Source: Gordionus sp. m RMFG-2023
Taxonomy: Eukaryota; Nematomorpha; Gordioida; Chordodea; Parachordodidae
Assembly (NCBI RefSeq): GCF_954871325.1
Contig: NC_088775.1
Coordinates: forward strand, 39,037,561 to 39,101,560
Length of the DNA stretch: 64,000 nucleotides
Direction of reading: 5' to 3'
Part shown: in pieces, positions 35,390-46,883 of the stretch
Layout of the letters: each line of letters begins with the position of its first letter
Numbering within the stretch: the stretch's first letter is position 1
Notes under the pieces: generated by a model
Told to the model about the DNA's origin: nothing
Databases searched by the model: none
Seen by the model: the letters and a program-made list of their open reading frames with translations, nothing else
Position numbers and translations under genes: made by a program

Positions 35390-36251
35390 ATTTGCGTCAA
35401 AAAAATTAAATAAACTTCAAAAATAATGATTATGGCAATTGTCACTTATCTATAGTACATCCTCACTGAAATTTTAATTTAACATGTTTACAACCTATAT
35501 TTATACCAATTTTAGTCAAATAAATTAAATAAGCTTCAAAAATAACGATTATGACAATTGTCACTTATCTAGGGTACATATTCACTGAAGTTTTATTTAA
35601 ACATATTAGCAATACTTATTTTAACCCATTTCTGTCAAAAAAATTCAATAAACTTCAAAAATAACGATTAAAACAATTGCCACTAATCTAGGGCACATCT
35701 TCACTAATATTTTATTTAAACATGTTAGCAATATTTATTTTAGCCCTTTACATCAAAAAAAATTAAAAACTTTTAAAAATAACGATTATGACAATTGTTA
35801 CTTATATATGTTACATCTTAATTGAAATTTTAATTTAACATGTTAAAAATACATACTTTTATCCATTAGAGTCAAAAAAAAATCTAATATTTTTAAAAAT
35901 ACCGATTATGATAATTGTCATTTTTCCAATGAACATCTACTTTGAATTTATGATTTAACATCTTTACAATATAAATATTATTTTTACCCTTTATGTCAAA
36001 AAATTTCATAAATGTTAAAAAATAACGATTATGAGAAATGCCACTTTCCTACATCTTCATGAAATTTAAATTTGACATTTTTACAATATATTTTAACCCA
36101 TTTGGGTCGAAAAAATTCAAAAAAACTTTAAAAATAGCAATTATGACAATTTTCACTTTTATATGCTACATCTTCTTGAAACTTTAATTTAACATGTTTA
36201 CAATATATATTTTTACCCATTTGCATTAAAAAATTCAAAAAACTTTAAAAA
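35390..36251. repeat. satellite-like array, ~118-bp units (left part)
   Basis: About seven units, each with an aataacgattatgacaattg core followed by a 'cactt..ctagggtacat' block, a 'ttttaatttaacatgtt' block, a 'tttacccattt' block and 'tcaaaaaaattcaataaact'. Core positions fall near 35420, 35538, 35656, 35774, 35895, 36018 and 36127. The array is interrupted by the LTR element at 36252 and resumes in register at 42846. Confidence 0.85.
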
Positions 36252-36442
36252 TGTTGATTGATTGACTTTTTTATTTAACTTAAATTGTTATTATAGCCTT
36301 AAAATATATTTCGTTTAAATTGTTTTATATATATATATATATACCTTATTTTATATTTATTTTTAGTATCATTTTTTAGTTTTAGAATAAAATAATTATA
36401 ACTTAAAACCGTTTTTATCACCATCGTTATTGTTATATAACA
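36252..36442 (+). repeat. 5' LTR of the 36252-42845 element
   Basis: 191 bp, TG...CA ends, matched by 201 bp at 42645-42845 with a handful of differences, mostly in AT dinucleotide runs. A TATA-rich run is internal. Confidence 0.8.
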
Positions 36443-36457
36443 TGGTGCCCCGGAATG
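36443..36457 (+). promoter_or_regulatory. primer-binding-site-like sequence
   Basis: tggtgccccggaatg directly abuts the LTR end and begins TGG, complementary to a tRNA 3' CCA. The tRNA was not identified. Confidence 0.6.
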
Positions 36458-37802
36458 ATAACTCACAATGATATATAAAAAATCTCATATATATTGTGCA
36501 TATTTTGATAAATGATACACACACAAAATTATGACATGGATGATTCAACTGGGAACGAGAATTACTAAACTTAATATCAAACCAGACGAATCTATCATGG
36601 ATACGAGTTGTTATAAATAGAAATGATTACTAAAATTGGGTATATGAACTTACAAGAACCAAAATGATAGTTAGACAATAGGTTGTGAATTCTATAAAGT
36701 AAAACCAATGACGATTTATAAAATATTCTAAATCCAAGTAAAAAAAAAGGAATTATTATAAAATTCCAATATAACTTAATAAAATAATTTAATAAATTTA
36801 AATATAAATCAGTCATAATTATATGAATACTTAGATAACCTTAGAAAATATTTACTTAATAATGAATTAACAGTTAAATTTCTTCATGACCTGCCCATTG
36901 ATATTTATCGTATTTTTGATTTCTGGGATTATGACCAAATGTGGGAATTAACTAAATTGCTTAAAGATAAATTCTTAGCCACAATTAAAAAATATTACGT
37001 AAATAGGCCGCATTAATTCAATTCCCAGATCATTATAGATTTCATATTGACAAAATTCCGTCTAAAAAAAAATTAATACTAGTGACATAGGTATTATAAT
37101 AATAATAGAAATAATAATTATAACAAAAGAAATTATAACGATTATAAACCTAATGAGCATTTTAAAAACAACTTAGGACGAAACTTTGTTAAAAGATATG
37201 ATATTAAATAATAAAAATTGCAACAATAATAATTTTAGATATTATGAAAATTGTAATTGTAGAGACTATCCCATGATGAGAAAAATAAATTAGACAATAA
37301 ATATGATAAAGAAACACATTATAATAAAAGAAATTATAAATCTCTTAGTAATGAAAAATTGAAAAATATTGAATTAAAACCAAATATTCAAAATGAAAGA
37401 GATTCTTATAAACTAATAGAGATATAAATTATATAATAAAATTTGAAATATTCCTGATTATAGAAAAAAAGGAAATAAACATTAAAGAAAACAATGAAAC
37501 AAAGATTAAAGAAAATAAAAAAATTAAAAAAAACTCTTACTAAATGCGATAAAAACAATTGAGACTTATAAATTTGAAGACAATTAAAAGTATCACGAAG
37601 CCATATAAAAACTAAGCGTCTTCATCCTAGAATAATACTCAAGGATGTGATGAAGAGATCTTTTTCTAAAAATTTGAGGCTCAATAAATTATTTTTTACT
37701 AAAAACATTTTTATGAATAATTATTATTACAAAATACTTTTTAAATTAAAAAATAAGGGCATAAAGTTTAAATTTCTGAAGAGAGAGATGGATGTACAGA
37801 CG

Positions 37803-38000
37803 CAGCGTCTACATGGCCGGGGAGGGTAGGAGACAAATGCCTCTAAAATATATTGGCATTTTTGGGGGTAGGTATTGATTTTTGGAAGTATTGATTTTTT
37901 GGGGGTAGGTAATGATTTTTGGGGGGTAATTTTTGATTTGAATTATAATCTTTTTAAATCCATTAATTGATACGATTATGATGGTTATCGTTGATTTTCT
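37803..38000 (+). mobile_element. terminus of a CAGCGTCTACATGG hAT
   Basis: cagcgtctacatggccgg starts here, followed by gtaggagacaaatgcct and repeated 'gggggtaggta.tgattttt' blocks. This is the mirror image of the right end of the complete element at 49131-51280. No partner terminus was found downstream, so it is a fragment, or its other end was lost. Confidence 0.65.
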
Positions 38001-38289
38001 GACAAATGTCAATTAAAGTAAAGATATTTTTCAATTAATAAATAATATAAACTTTCTTTGTGAACCATTTTCATTTACCATTTTATCAAGTTAATATTTA
38101 CACATTTCCTATTTGGTACTTTTCTTAGAGGTTAATATATTATATTATGTTTTTTAATAAATTTATAGGTTTTTTTAGCAGGATAAATTTTGGAGGCAAT
38201 TTTTTTAGTCATGCTTAAAAACATATAACAACAAGCAAAGAATAATAAAAAACATAATATGTAAAAAATAATTAATTATTTTATTCTAG

Positions 38290-41200
38290 ATGCCAAATAA
38301 CAGAACCTTATTTAAAGTGAAATGTGATTATATTAATTGTAAAACTTCTAAAATAAGAAGTGACAAGATACATGAACATTATAAACATAAACATCCTCAT
38401 GTAAAGCCAGCTGATATGATATTTACAAAGGTAGCCATCAAAAGAGATAATAATATTTGGGTATCCTTAAATTGTGATATTCCATATAATATAACAAATG
38501 GACTTGAAACCCAGTTGCATAAAAAGATAATAACATCTTACTTCCGTAAAGTAATATTTTTAATTTATTATTGTAAATAAAGACAATAAATATTATTGAA
38601 AATATACCTTATATTTGTGAATTAATAGAAACTGATTTTTTATTTAAAATTTTACCAATATATTAAAATAAAATTAAAGTAGGCAGGGTATAGAATAGTA
38701 AATTATATGTTTTATTATTAAATATATTTTTTAACTGTTTATCACACTATTTTTATATCTATATCTTTATAAAGTTCAATTTAACAATATGTTTAATAGG
38801 TAAATTAATGATAATAATTTAAAACCAAAGTATTAAAAAACTTATTAAGTTAATATAATGTAGTAAAATAATAAAAGTAAGGTAATGTTAATTTCTAAGA
38901 ATTTTTAAATTTAAATCTTTTCATCTTTAATTGAATTAAGATTTCAAAGTTCTTTTACTTTTTTTTAAATATAAATTTTATCCTTAAAATATGAATGGAT
39001 TCAACTAATTTCAAAATATTATCTGTGTGAATTTCATCCCCTTTATTTACATTATGTGTTATATTATATTAGGTATGTTTATATTATTATCATTGTTTAT
39101 TTAGCTATTAGAATTTCTTTAGATAATATACTTTTATCATAAATTTCACAGTTTTATTTATACTAATTTTTATTTATAAGATTACTATTGTTTTTACAGT
39201 ATTATAATATCTTTTATGATTTCTTCATGTGATCGCAGTTTTATATTAATATGCATCTATTATGCCTATGAATCTTTCAAGTATATTTTCAAAATGTTTT
39301 AACATGATCTTCCTAACAAAGACATTTTATTAATGTTTATGATTAACGCGTTCAAAATTTGTGAATTCCCTTTTTATTCTTCATTTACTTGTGCTGTACC
39401 TATCACTTGTATCGTCTTGCCATTGTAACCTTATTACTTTATGTTGGACTTGATAATATTTTTAATGCCTGTTTTCTCAATCATGTTTTCTTATAGAATT
39501 AAAAAATTTATTAAAAACTTAATCATAATGTAGTTAAGAAAAAAATTACCATTTGGCTAAAATTTAATAAAAATATAGTTTTTCTTAAGGAAGCAAATTA
39601 TAACTCCTCTTTATCTATAGAAAATCTCAGTTATTGAAGATTCACAAATTGTATTATCTCCTCATCCAATCCAGTTCCAGTGAGGCGCTTATATTGCATG
39701 ATGAGGTATTTAATTTAAATACGAATTATATGATAACTTTTGAAGGAAATAAATCATGATTATGAGGTTATTCAAATATTTCCAACATTTATTAAAAACT
39801 TAATTATAATGTAGTTAAAAATTAAATGACCATTTGACTGAAATTTAATTAAAAATATCATAAGTAAACAAATTATATTCTTTATTTATAGCAAATCTCC
39901 ATTGTTGAAGATTCACAAATTGTATTATCTTCTCATCCAATCCCCAGTTCCAGTGAGGCGCTTACTTCATGATGAGGTATTTAATTTAAATACGAATTAT
40001 ATAACTTTTGAAGATAATAAATTATGATTATTAGGAAATTTAAATATATAATGTAGCTAAGAATAAAATGACCATTTGGCTAAAATTTTATTAAAATATA
40101 GTTTTTCATAAGTAAACAAATTATACTCTTTATTTATAGCAAATCTCCATTATTGAAGATTCACAATTTGTATTATCTCCTCATCCAATCCCCAGTTTCA
40201 GTGAGGCGTTACTTTGCATGAGGTATTTAATTTAAATAAAATTTATATAATAACTTTTGAAGGGAATAAATTATGAGAATATTCAAAGTCCAAGTCTTAT
40301 TCAGCTATACAAAAAGAAGGAACCAAATGACCCATTTCACTTCATATTATTTAGGATGACAAATATTTTGATTAATTTCATAATTGCTGTAGGCCCATGT
40401 CAGCCATGTACAAATAAATTTCAATATCCTGTTACTCACAAGAGGTTTTAAATAATATATAATTTTCATTAATTTTTACCCATCCATTATTTCTATAGCA
40501 GTATTTATTTTTTTTACTTTTTAAACAGGAGCATGAAAATAACCTTAGAAAGTGGTTCCCTCAACCCCAGAAATTAGCTATCTTATAATACTACTTTAGA
40601 CAAAGTCTTTGTCTATATTGTATTATGTTTGGTGGCCCTAAGTCCAATACTTCTTAGACTCAACTTGGAGTAAATAATTGGAAAAACATTAAGCGTGACT
40701 TAGAAAGACACGAAGCATCTTCTCTTCATAAAGATTGTGAATATGCAAACATGACTTGGCTTACAAATAAGGGCATTCAAGATCATTTGCTATAATATAA
40801 TCATGGAAAATAGTAATATAGTTCATAATATTATCGATGCCATTATGTACCTTATAAAATGTAATATAGCCTTTTGGGGTTCTAATTCGAATGAAAATAA
40901 TTTTATGTGCCTCATAAAATTAATGGCAAAAACGGTTCAAACTTTACGTGCATACATGGCTAACAACAAAAAATTGCATAAAATTTCGAGACCTTATATA
41001 AATTTGCTGAAATAACTGAAATTATTAACATAAAAATAACAAAAAGCATTATTCAAAAAATTAAAGAGAATCGTGCCTATAGCATCATATTAAATGAAAC
41101 ATATGATGTGTCTAAAAAAGAATGCATAGCTTTGCTTGTACGATATATAGAAGATGATCTGCATCCACATCCTGTATAAAGGGTCATACATGTTTTTACA

Positions 41201-41630
41201 ACATCAGAAACCAGTGGGGAATATATAAAGAAACATGTTTTTTCTAAGTTTAATGACCTTGGTCTTCCTCTTGATTATTTGGTTGGACAAAGTATGGATG
41301 GTGCAGGGTATATGAGAGGAGTATACAAAGGAATGCAGGCTTTAATATTGAAAGAGGCTCCAAAAGCCATCTATATTTGGTGCCATGCACATCGGCTAAA
41401 TGTAGTAGTTGCTCATGTTTGTGGATGCAAAATTGAAATGAAAAAGGCAATGGGAATATTAGATGAGTTATATAATTTTATGAATGGAGTTAGACGTCAA
41501 GGTGTGTTCGTTAAATATAAATTTAATTTAACATTTTATAATTTCAATGAAAAATATACTATAACTCATTTTATTCTAATATTTTATATAATAACTCTAT
41601 TTACAATACATCTTTTTAATTAATTAAAAG
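38290..41630 (+). pseudogene. hAT/ZMYM-type transposase tract (TTF finger, DUF4371)
   Basis: Order along the plus strand: a C..C...H...H finger-like frame (38290-38580, VKCDYINCKTSKIR then HEHYKHKH); an exon-like module repeated three times (39621-40222); IIAVGPCQPCTNKFQYP near 40400; a TTF-type finger block near 40540-40760 (WFPQPQK...LCLYCIMF...RHEASSLH); a hAT core with YSIILNETYDVSKKE (near 41075), VGQSMDGAGYMRG and WCHAHRLNVVV (41279-41623). Metazoan ZMYM1-like genes and hAT elements share this order. The C-terminal dimerisation domain is missing. In-frame stops at several points and AT-rich gaps suggest either multiple introns or decay; I favour a decayed multi-exon transposase. Confidence 0.6.
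39621..40222 (+). repeat. tandem triplication of an exon-like module
   Basis: Three copies at 39621-39705, 39892-39976 and 40140-40222. Each is preceded by 'ttatag' and followed by 'gaggtatttaattta', that is AG and GT boundaries. The core encodes ISIVEDSQIVLSSHPIPSSS in copy 2, with near-identical versions in 1 and 3. Flanking intron-like sequence is duplicated too (periods 271 and 248 bp). Confidence 0.75.
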
Positions 41631-42131
41631 GTAATATAAATATGTGGAATCAAGCTAAATATACCTATTTAAAATTACTCGTCTTATATTTTTTACAATA
41701 TTTTAGATCTTTTTTATAGAAATATTAATATGCTATCTTATTTAATTCACTTATATATATTTTATGAAAATAAAGTGAATAAATATCAACCAAATTATGA
41801 AAAGATTGCATTATTTAAATATAAGTAGATTATCACCTAAAAAAATTTAAAATTTTTTTTCCCTAAATAGGCTTGAAAGATTGTAAATAGAATAATGTTG
41901 TATGGTTATATATGATGGCTTATTATAAGATTTTTTAAATAAAATCACTATAACATCGTAGGTCTGTAAATTCAGCAGCCGAAGGCCGCGGGATTTTTTT
42001 AGGTCGGTATGGGTAGATTTTGGAGGGGGTTCGCCTCTATCAAATTTTCTGCCATTCTTTTATAAAAAAAAATACATAATATAATATTGATTCTTTTCTG
42101 TTTATCTAAAAGATTATATAACTTAGTATAT

Positions 42132-42310
42132 TAAAACATGTAAAAATAAATTAAATACTAAAACATGTAAAAATAAATTAAATACCAAAACATGTAAAAA
42201 TAAATTAAAGACTAAAACGCAAAATAAAAATAAAAACGCCAAAAATATCATATAAAAAATAAAAACGCCAAAAATATCATATAAAAAATAAAAACGCTAA
42301 AAATATTATC
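42132..42310. repeat. two adjacent short tandem arrays (27 bp and 28 bp)
   Basis: Copies of aaaacatgtaaaaataaatt (27-bp period, about 3-4 copies) followed by copies of aaaaacgccaaaaatatcat (28-bp period, about 3 copies). Confidence 0.8.
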
Positions 42311-42630
42311 TAACAATCTTGTTGATTTATCATCCTTTTATTATTTTAACATCCAAATTTGATCAATTCTCTAATTATTCATATATTCTGAAATCCTATT
42401 TAATAATGATAATTTTACAATTGGTGATAATAACAATTTTGTAAAATTGACAATGATAACGACGGAGCTTGACGACAAGCCAACGTACTCAAAACGATAT
42501 TAACAAACCAACGTGATAGAATCAAGCCAACGACTACAGTGACTTATGAACGACTTGAACAATCAAAATGAACAACCATTTGAACGACATATTTTCCATG
42601 ATAGCTCAGATGGATTATGGGAAGGCTTTT

Positions 42631-42644
42631 CAGAAGAAGGGGAA
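42631..42644 (+). promoter_or_regulatory. polypurine tract
   Basis: cagaagaaggggaa directly precedes the right LTR, as expected for plus-strand priming. Confidence 0.6.
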
Positions 42645-42845
42645 TGTTGATTGATTGACTTTTTTATTAAACTTAAATTGTTATTATAGCCTTAAAAATA
42701 TATATTTCGTTTAAATTGTTTTTTTTTATAATACATATATATATACCTTATTTTATATTTATTTTTAGTATCATTTTATAAGTTTTAGAATAAAATAATT
42801 ATAACTTAAAACCGTTTTTCTTACCATCGTTATTGCTATATAACA
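42645..42845 (+). repeat. 3' LTR of the 36252-42845 element
   Basis: Counterpart of 36252-36442, 201 bp; same TGTTGATTG start and TATATAACA end. Confidence 0.8.
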
Positions 42846-43260
42846 AAAAATAACGATTATGATAATTGTCACTTATCTATAGTATATTATCACTGAAATT
42901 TTTTTAACATGTTACAACTTATATTTATACCCATTTGCATCAAAAAAATTCTATAAACTTTAAAAATAACGATTATGATAATTGTCACTAGGGTACATCT
43001 TCACTGAAGTTTTATTTAAACATTTTAGCAATACTTATTTTATCCCATTTACATCAAAAAATTTTAAAGACAACCATTAGCGTCAAAAAAATCTAATATG
43101 TTTAAAAATATTGATTATGATAATTGCCAATTTTTCAAGGAACATCTTCATTGAATTTATAATTTAACATCTTTAAAATATGAATATTGTTTTACTTTTA
43201 TGTCAAAAAGTTTCAAAAATTTTTAAAAAATAACGAATAATAAAAAAATTACCTTAAATA
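42846..43260. repeat. satellite-like array, right part
   Basis: Three to four further ~118-bp units (aataacgattatgataattg cores near 42850 and 42965, then diverged). Continuation of 35390-36251. Confidence 0.8.
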
Positions 43261-44984
43261 TAATAGAAATGCCCTTTACTCTCAATTATATAACTTAACA
43301 ACCCAAAATAATTCTTTCTAATAATATTAAATAAATACTATTGACCATTAACAACGATCCATATTTAACATAATTATCTTTATTTCCAATAAAACCATAA
43401 CAATCTAACATAAAATATGTAGAAAAATATAATATAATATAATTATCCAATTCTTCATTTCTCAAAGGTCCACAGATGACATCCAAAGGTCCACAGCTGA
43501 CATCAAATCCAATATCTCCCAATCTCCCACTACGGGTTTTTCCAAACAATGAAACACACCCCGTGATCTCCATCTCCTCTTCTTCCCCCAAGGAAAACTT
43601 AATTCCCCTGTCAGAAAATAACTGACATTTGATGTATTATATTAAATTTATTTCTTCTTTTTTTCAACAGTTACAACACGCCCACCCTTCACAAGCCCAG
43701 CGTCCCTCTCTCTGTGGTGTTGTTGTATCGAATCACCTCTTTGAATTGTATCGAATCACCTTTTGGAATTGTATCGAGACGCCTTGAAGACGTTCAGGGA
43801 ATTTGTCGAATCGTCTTCCCTTATAATGATTTATAATATAATATCGCCAATACCTTTCAATATATAATCGCGAAAACACATATTATCAATAATGACCTGT
43901 ACATTGGGGTATCTGCATTTATAATCTATGCAACATTAATATGGACAATGTAATATCAGCAAAACATAATACTTCATTCATTTTAAGATATTTGGGAAAT
44001 ATGAGCTATAATACACATTATTTGGATATGATTCATGGTAATTAAGAAATAATGATATTACATATAATAATGTAATGTGAACATATTGTCTGTGTGTGAA
44101 ATGCAATTTCAACACATGTAATTTTCATTCTATCATGTGAAAAAAAAACAAAGCTACATCTTTATAAATATTTCCTAAAATGAATATAAAAATCCATCTT
44201 TAGGTATTAAAAATAATTGCGAAACTTGGCCGAACAAAGATTAAAAATAAAATTACAATACATACGTATATAAATACATTTAATATTATATATGAAGGAA
44301 CAAATATATAATATGTAGAAAATACAATATTTTCCATCTAGGAATTACTCAGTATCCTAAGAAAAATATACAATTTCTACCTAACTCTGTCATCACAATT
44401 AGCACAAATTCACAAAAATGTAGAATGCAAAGTAACAAAAATTGATAATATAATGGGCTATATGGTATATATGTAAAGAATTTTTAATATACCTTCACAA
44501 TATAAAATAATTTGAGTCTTTTCTTTAAAAATATGTTCATAATTAAATAGTAAAATGTGATGTGTTATAAAATTATTAAAAAGATTTAAAAAAATGTATT
44601 ATGCAGCATAAATTTACAAAAAAAAAACTTTCCCCAGTATGCAAACTAAACAATATTCTCACTTCAAGGCATACCCATCAACACGGGCTGACCTTATCTG
44701 TAAAAATATTTTCCCTTCACATCATTGCATACCACACAAATAATATAATAATTGCAAATAAAACTTCTTATAAAAATTTATAATTTAAAAAAAAAATATA
44801 TATATTAAATATAAAGATTTCATAATTTGGAAAAAAAAAATATTATACACCATCTAATGTATCATACAAATTCCTATCCAATTTATATATACACTAAATG
44901 CAGACACTAAATCAAAATAACTATCCACATCTAACATTATAGATATTATTCTTACTTCATCATACTTCAATTCCTTCAAATTCT

Positions 44985-45100
44985 CATTCATAATTAAATA
45001 TATCATATGTTACCTATACAATATATTAACATTATAAATAATAATTCATAGTTAAATATATCATATGTTACCTATGCAATATATTAACCTTAATTAATAA
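44985..45100. repeat. direct duplication of ~60 bp
   Basis: aaatatatcatatgttacct followed by 'at.caatatattaac' occurs twice in tandem. Confidence 0.8.
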
Positions 45101-45619
45101 TAAATTATCCCATACATATTCATCCCTTTACAAACCCAAAATGCATAATTAAATAATACACACTTTATTACAAAAGTCTATATCCATATATATTTTCATA
45201 AATTTCACATATTTAAATATTTAACAATCCTTTCTGTCCTGCTGTTCATGAGGTCTTTCAGCTTCCTATGACGGAATACCTATAACACCATTCAATGAGT
45301 TTTAAGGCATACCAAATAATGATCAAGATTATATGTACCATATACATCTAGACATAAGATAATATACCAAATATTACTGTCTTAAATTCCTGATCTTATT
45401 TCCATATTTCTGCCTAATATTCATTACATACTTTCTATCTTACACCTTTTAAGTTAAATATAAAAGTATAGAAATCCTTAAACTCATGTATTTGTATAGT
45501 TTGTAGTACATTGCATTGTCAAAATTTCTCTTATGTAATATGTATACAACAAAAATTTTGTTTTACTTTAAAACCGAATCAACCCACTCTTTCGATCCTG
45601 GTCAGCTGGCAACAATAAA

Positions 45620-45720
45620 AAAAACTGAATAAACGGATCTGAATAATATTCTGAAATTGATAAATAGATCTAAATAATATTCTGAAATTGATAAACGGAT
45701 TTGAATAATATTCTGAAACT
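45620..45720. repeat. 33-bp tandem repeat, 3 copies
   Basis: Three units of aataatattctgaaattgat with 'aaacggatctg' spacers. Confidence 0.85.
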
Positions 45721-46239
45721 TTAATACAAATTCTTTATTTATTCTAAAAGCATAAACAATATAATCTTGTAAGAAATTTTTCCCGAGAAAAAAAATAATA
45801 AATATAAAATCCTTTTTTTTCTCTATCATTCAATCTTCCTGATTGACATTTTACATTAACAAATGAATTAATATTATAAAAATTACAATAAAACTAGGAC
45901 AATAACAATTGTCACATTAAAATATTTTCGTTAAAAGGATCATATAAAATAACATAAAAAAGATATAAATACTTTTAAAAAAATTATTTAGAAAAAACCA
46001 CATCTTTTAATATATTAAAAAAATAGAAAATTTTACAAAGATTCTAAAAAAAAACTATAAAAGATTTAGCTAAAAGATTGTTTATTTATAATAAAATTTC
46101 AAAAGAATTCCTCAAAAATGATTCAAATCAAAATATGTTCAACAAGTATTTATATATTATAAGGCAAAATCTTTGTTGATATTGAAGATAGAAATATTAA
46201 TAACAACTTAAACAATTGAAAGATGGTGGTTAGACCAAA

Positions 46240-46418
46240 AATAACATTAAAAAATTACGGGACGGGCCGGCCCTGAGTATATAAATCACGGACTATGTCT
46301 AAATATTTTTAAAAAAATTCTTGCCAGGCCTAATTTTTTCTTTTGAAAATAGAATCCTGGACGAAATTTTTCTATTTTAAAAATTCGGGCTATGCAAAGT
46401 AACTCTGCAGCTATCTGA
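46240..46418. mobile_element. decayed fragment of the GGCCCGG-repeat hAT (element C family)
   Basis: The right end ctctgcagctatctg resembles ctctgcaggtctctg of element C. It is preceded by a gcaaagta block and diluted gggccggcc-type repeats. Strongly diverged. Confidence 0.5.
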
Positions 46419-46883
46419 TATTAATATTTAAAAAACCACCTTTTAAAAATGTTTAATAAAAAAATTAATTAATATTTACATCAAATTCTATGAAAAAAAT
46501 AAAGAAGTAAAATGTTGAGTTAATGAAAGATTATTTATCAAATATCTTTAGCTTAAAAGAAAAAAATGATTTATATTTTAATTTATACCTATAAAATAAA
46601 ATAACATGTACAAATAATATTTAAAAACAAAAAAATAAAATATTATTAAAAAATATATATAAGGGTTATAATTTATTTACAAATTCTAAATTTGTGTTTT
46701 TTTCCATTTATAGCATTGGTGGGTATATAAGAATAAATAATATTAAATAATAATTTATAAAACAAATTCAATATAATAATAAATAAAAAATATGAAAAAT
46801 AAATCAATCCTTTTTTTAATGTTTTTTAAAAATTATTATATCATTTTTTTAAAGATAATTAAAATATGTGGTTCCGATTATTT

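Larger units (their letters stand above)
41631..42644. other. AT-rich tract and 3' internal region of the LTR element
   Basis: A hAT-end-like motif, cagccgaaggccgcgggatt, occurs near 41973. Short tandem arrays at 42132-42310 follow, then an A/C-rich stretch (42440-42600, repeated 'caagccaacg') leading to the purine tract. No coding frame. Confidence 0.45.
36252..42845 (+). mobile_element. LTR retrotransposon fossil inside the satellite array
   Basis: Direct terminal repeats (36252-36442 and 42645-42845) start TGTTGATTG and end TATATAACA. The target duplication is aaaaa on both sides (36247-36251 and 42846-42850), and the satellite unit continues in register across it. A primer-binding-like site follows the left LTR and a purine tract precedes the right LTR. 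A gag-like region lies at about 36840-37440; no pol was recognised. It hosts later hAT material (37803-38000, 38290-41630). Broken by many changes; LTR differences suggest moderate to old age. TGTTG...AACA ends would suit Ty1/copia, but the superfamily is unresolved. Confidence 0.75.
43261..46239. other. AT-rich region with one unassigned ORF and small repeats
   Basis: A minus-strand frame at 43591-43295 (98 codons, starting MGEEEEMEITGCVSLFGKTR) has no recognised domain. Its neighbourhood (43670-43810) is GC-richer, with repeated attgtatcgaatcacctttt blocks. The remainder is low-complexity. No gene is supported. Confidence 0.4.

Noticed and set aside
35390-36251. Centromeric satellite
   Set aside because: Only about ten units in total; too short a tract to call centromeric from this window.
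43295-43591. 98-codon minus-strand ORF as a host gene
   Set aside because: No domain recognised, no gene structure around it, and the C-terminal half is AT-derived; left unassigned.
44601-44783. 60-codon ORF in AT-rich DNA
   Set aside because: Composition follows the local base bias; no domain.
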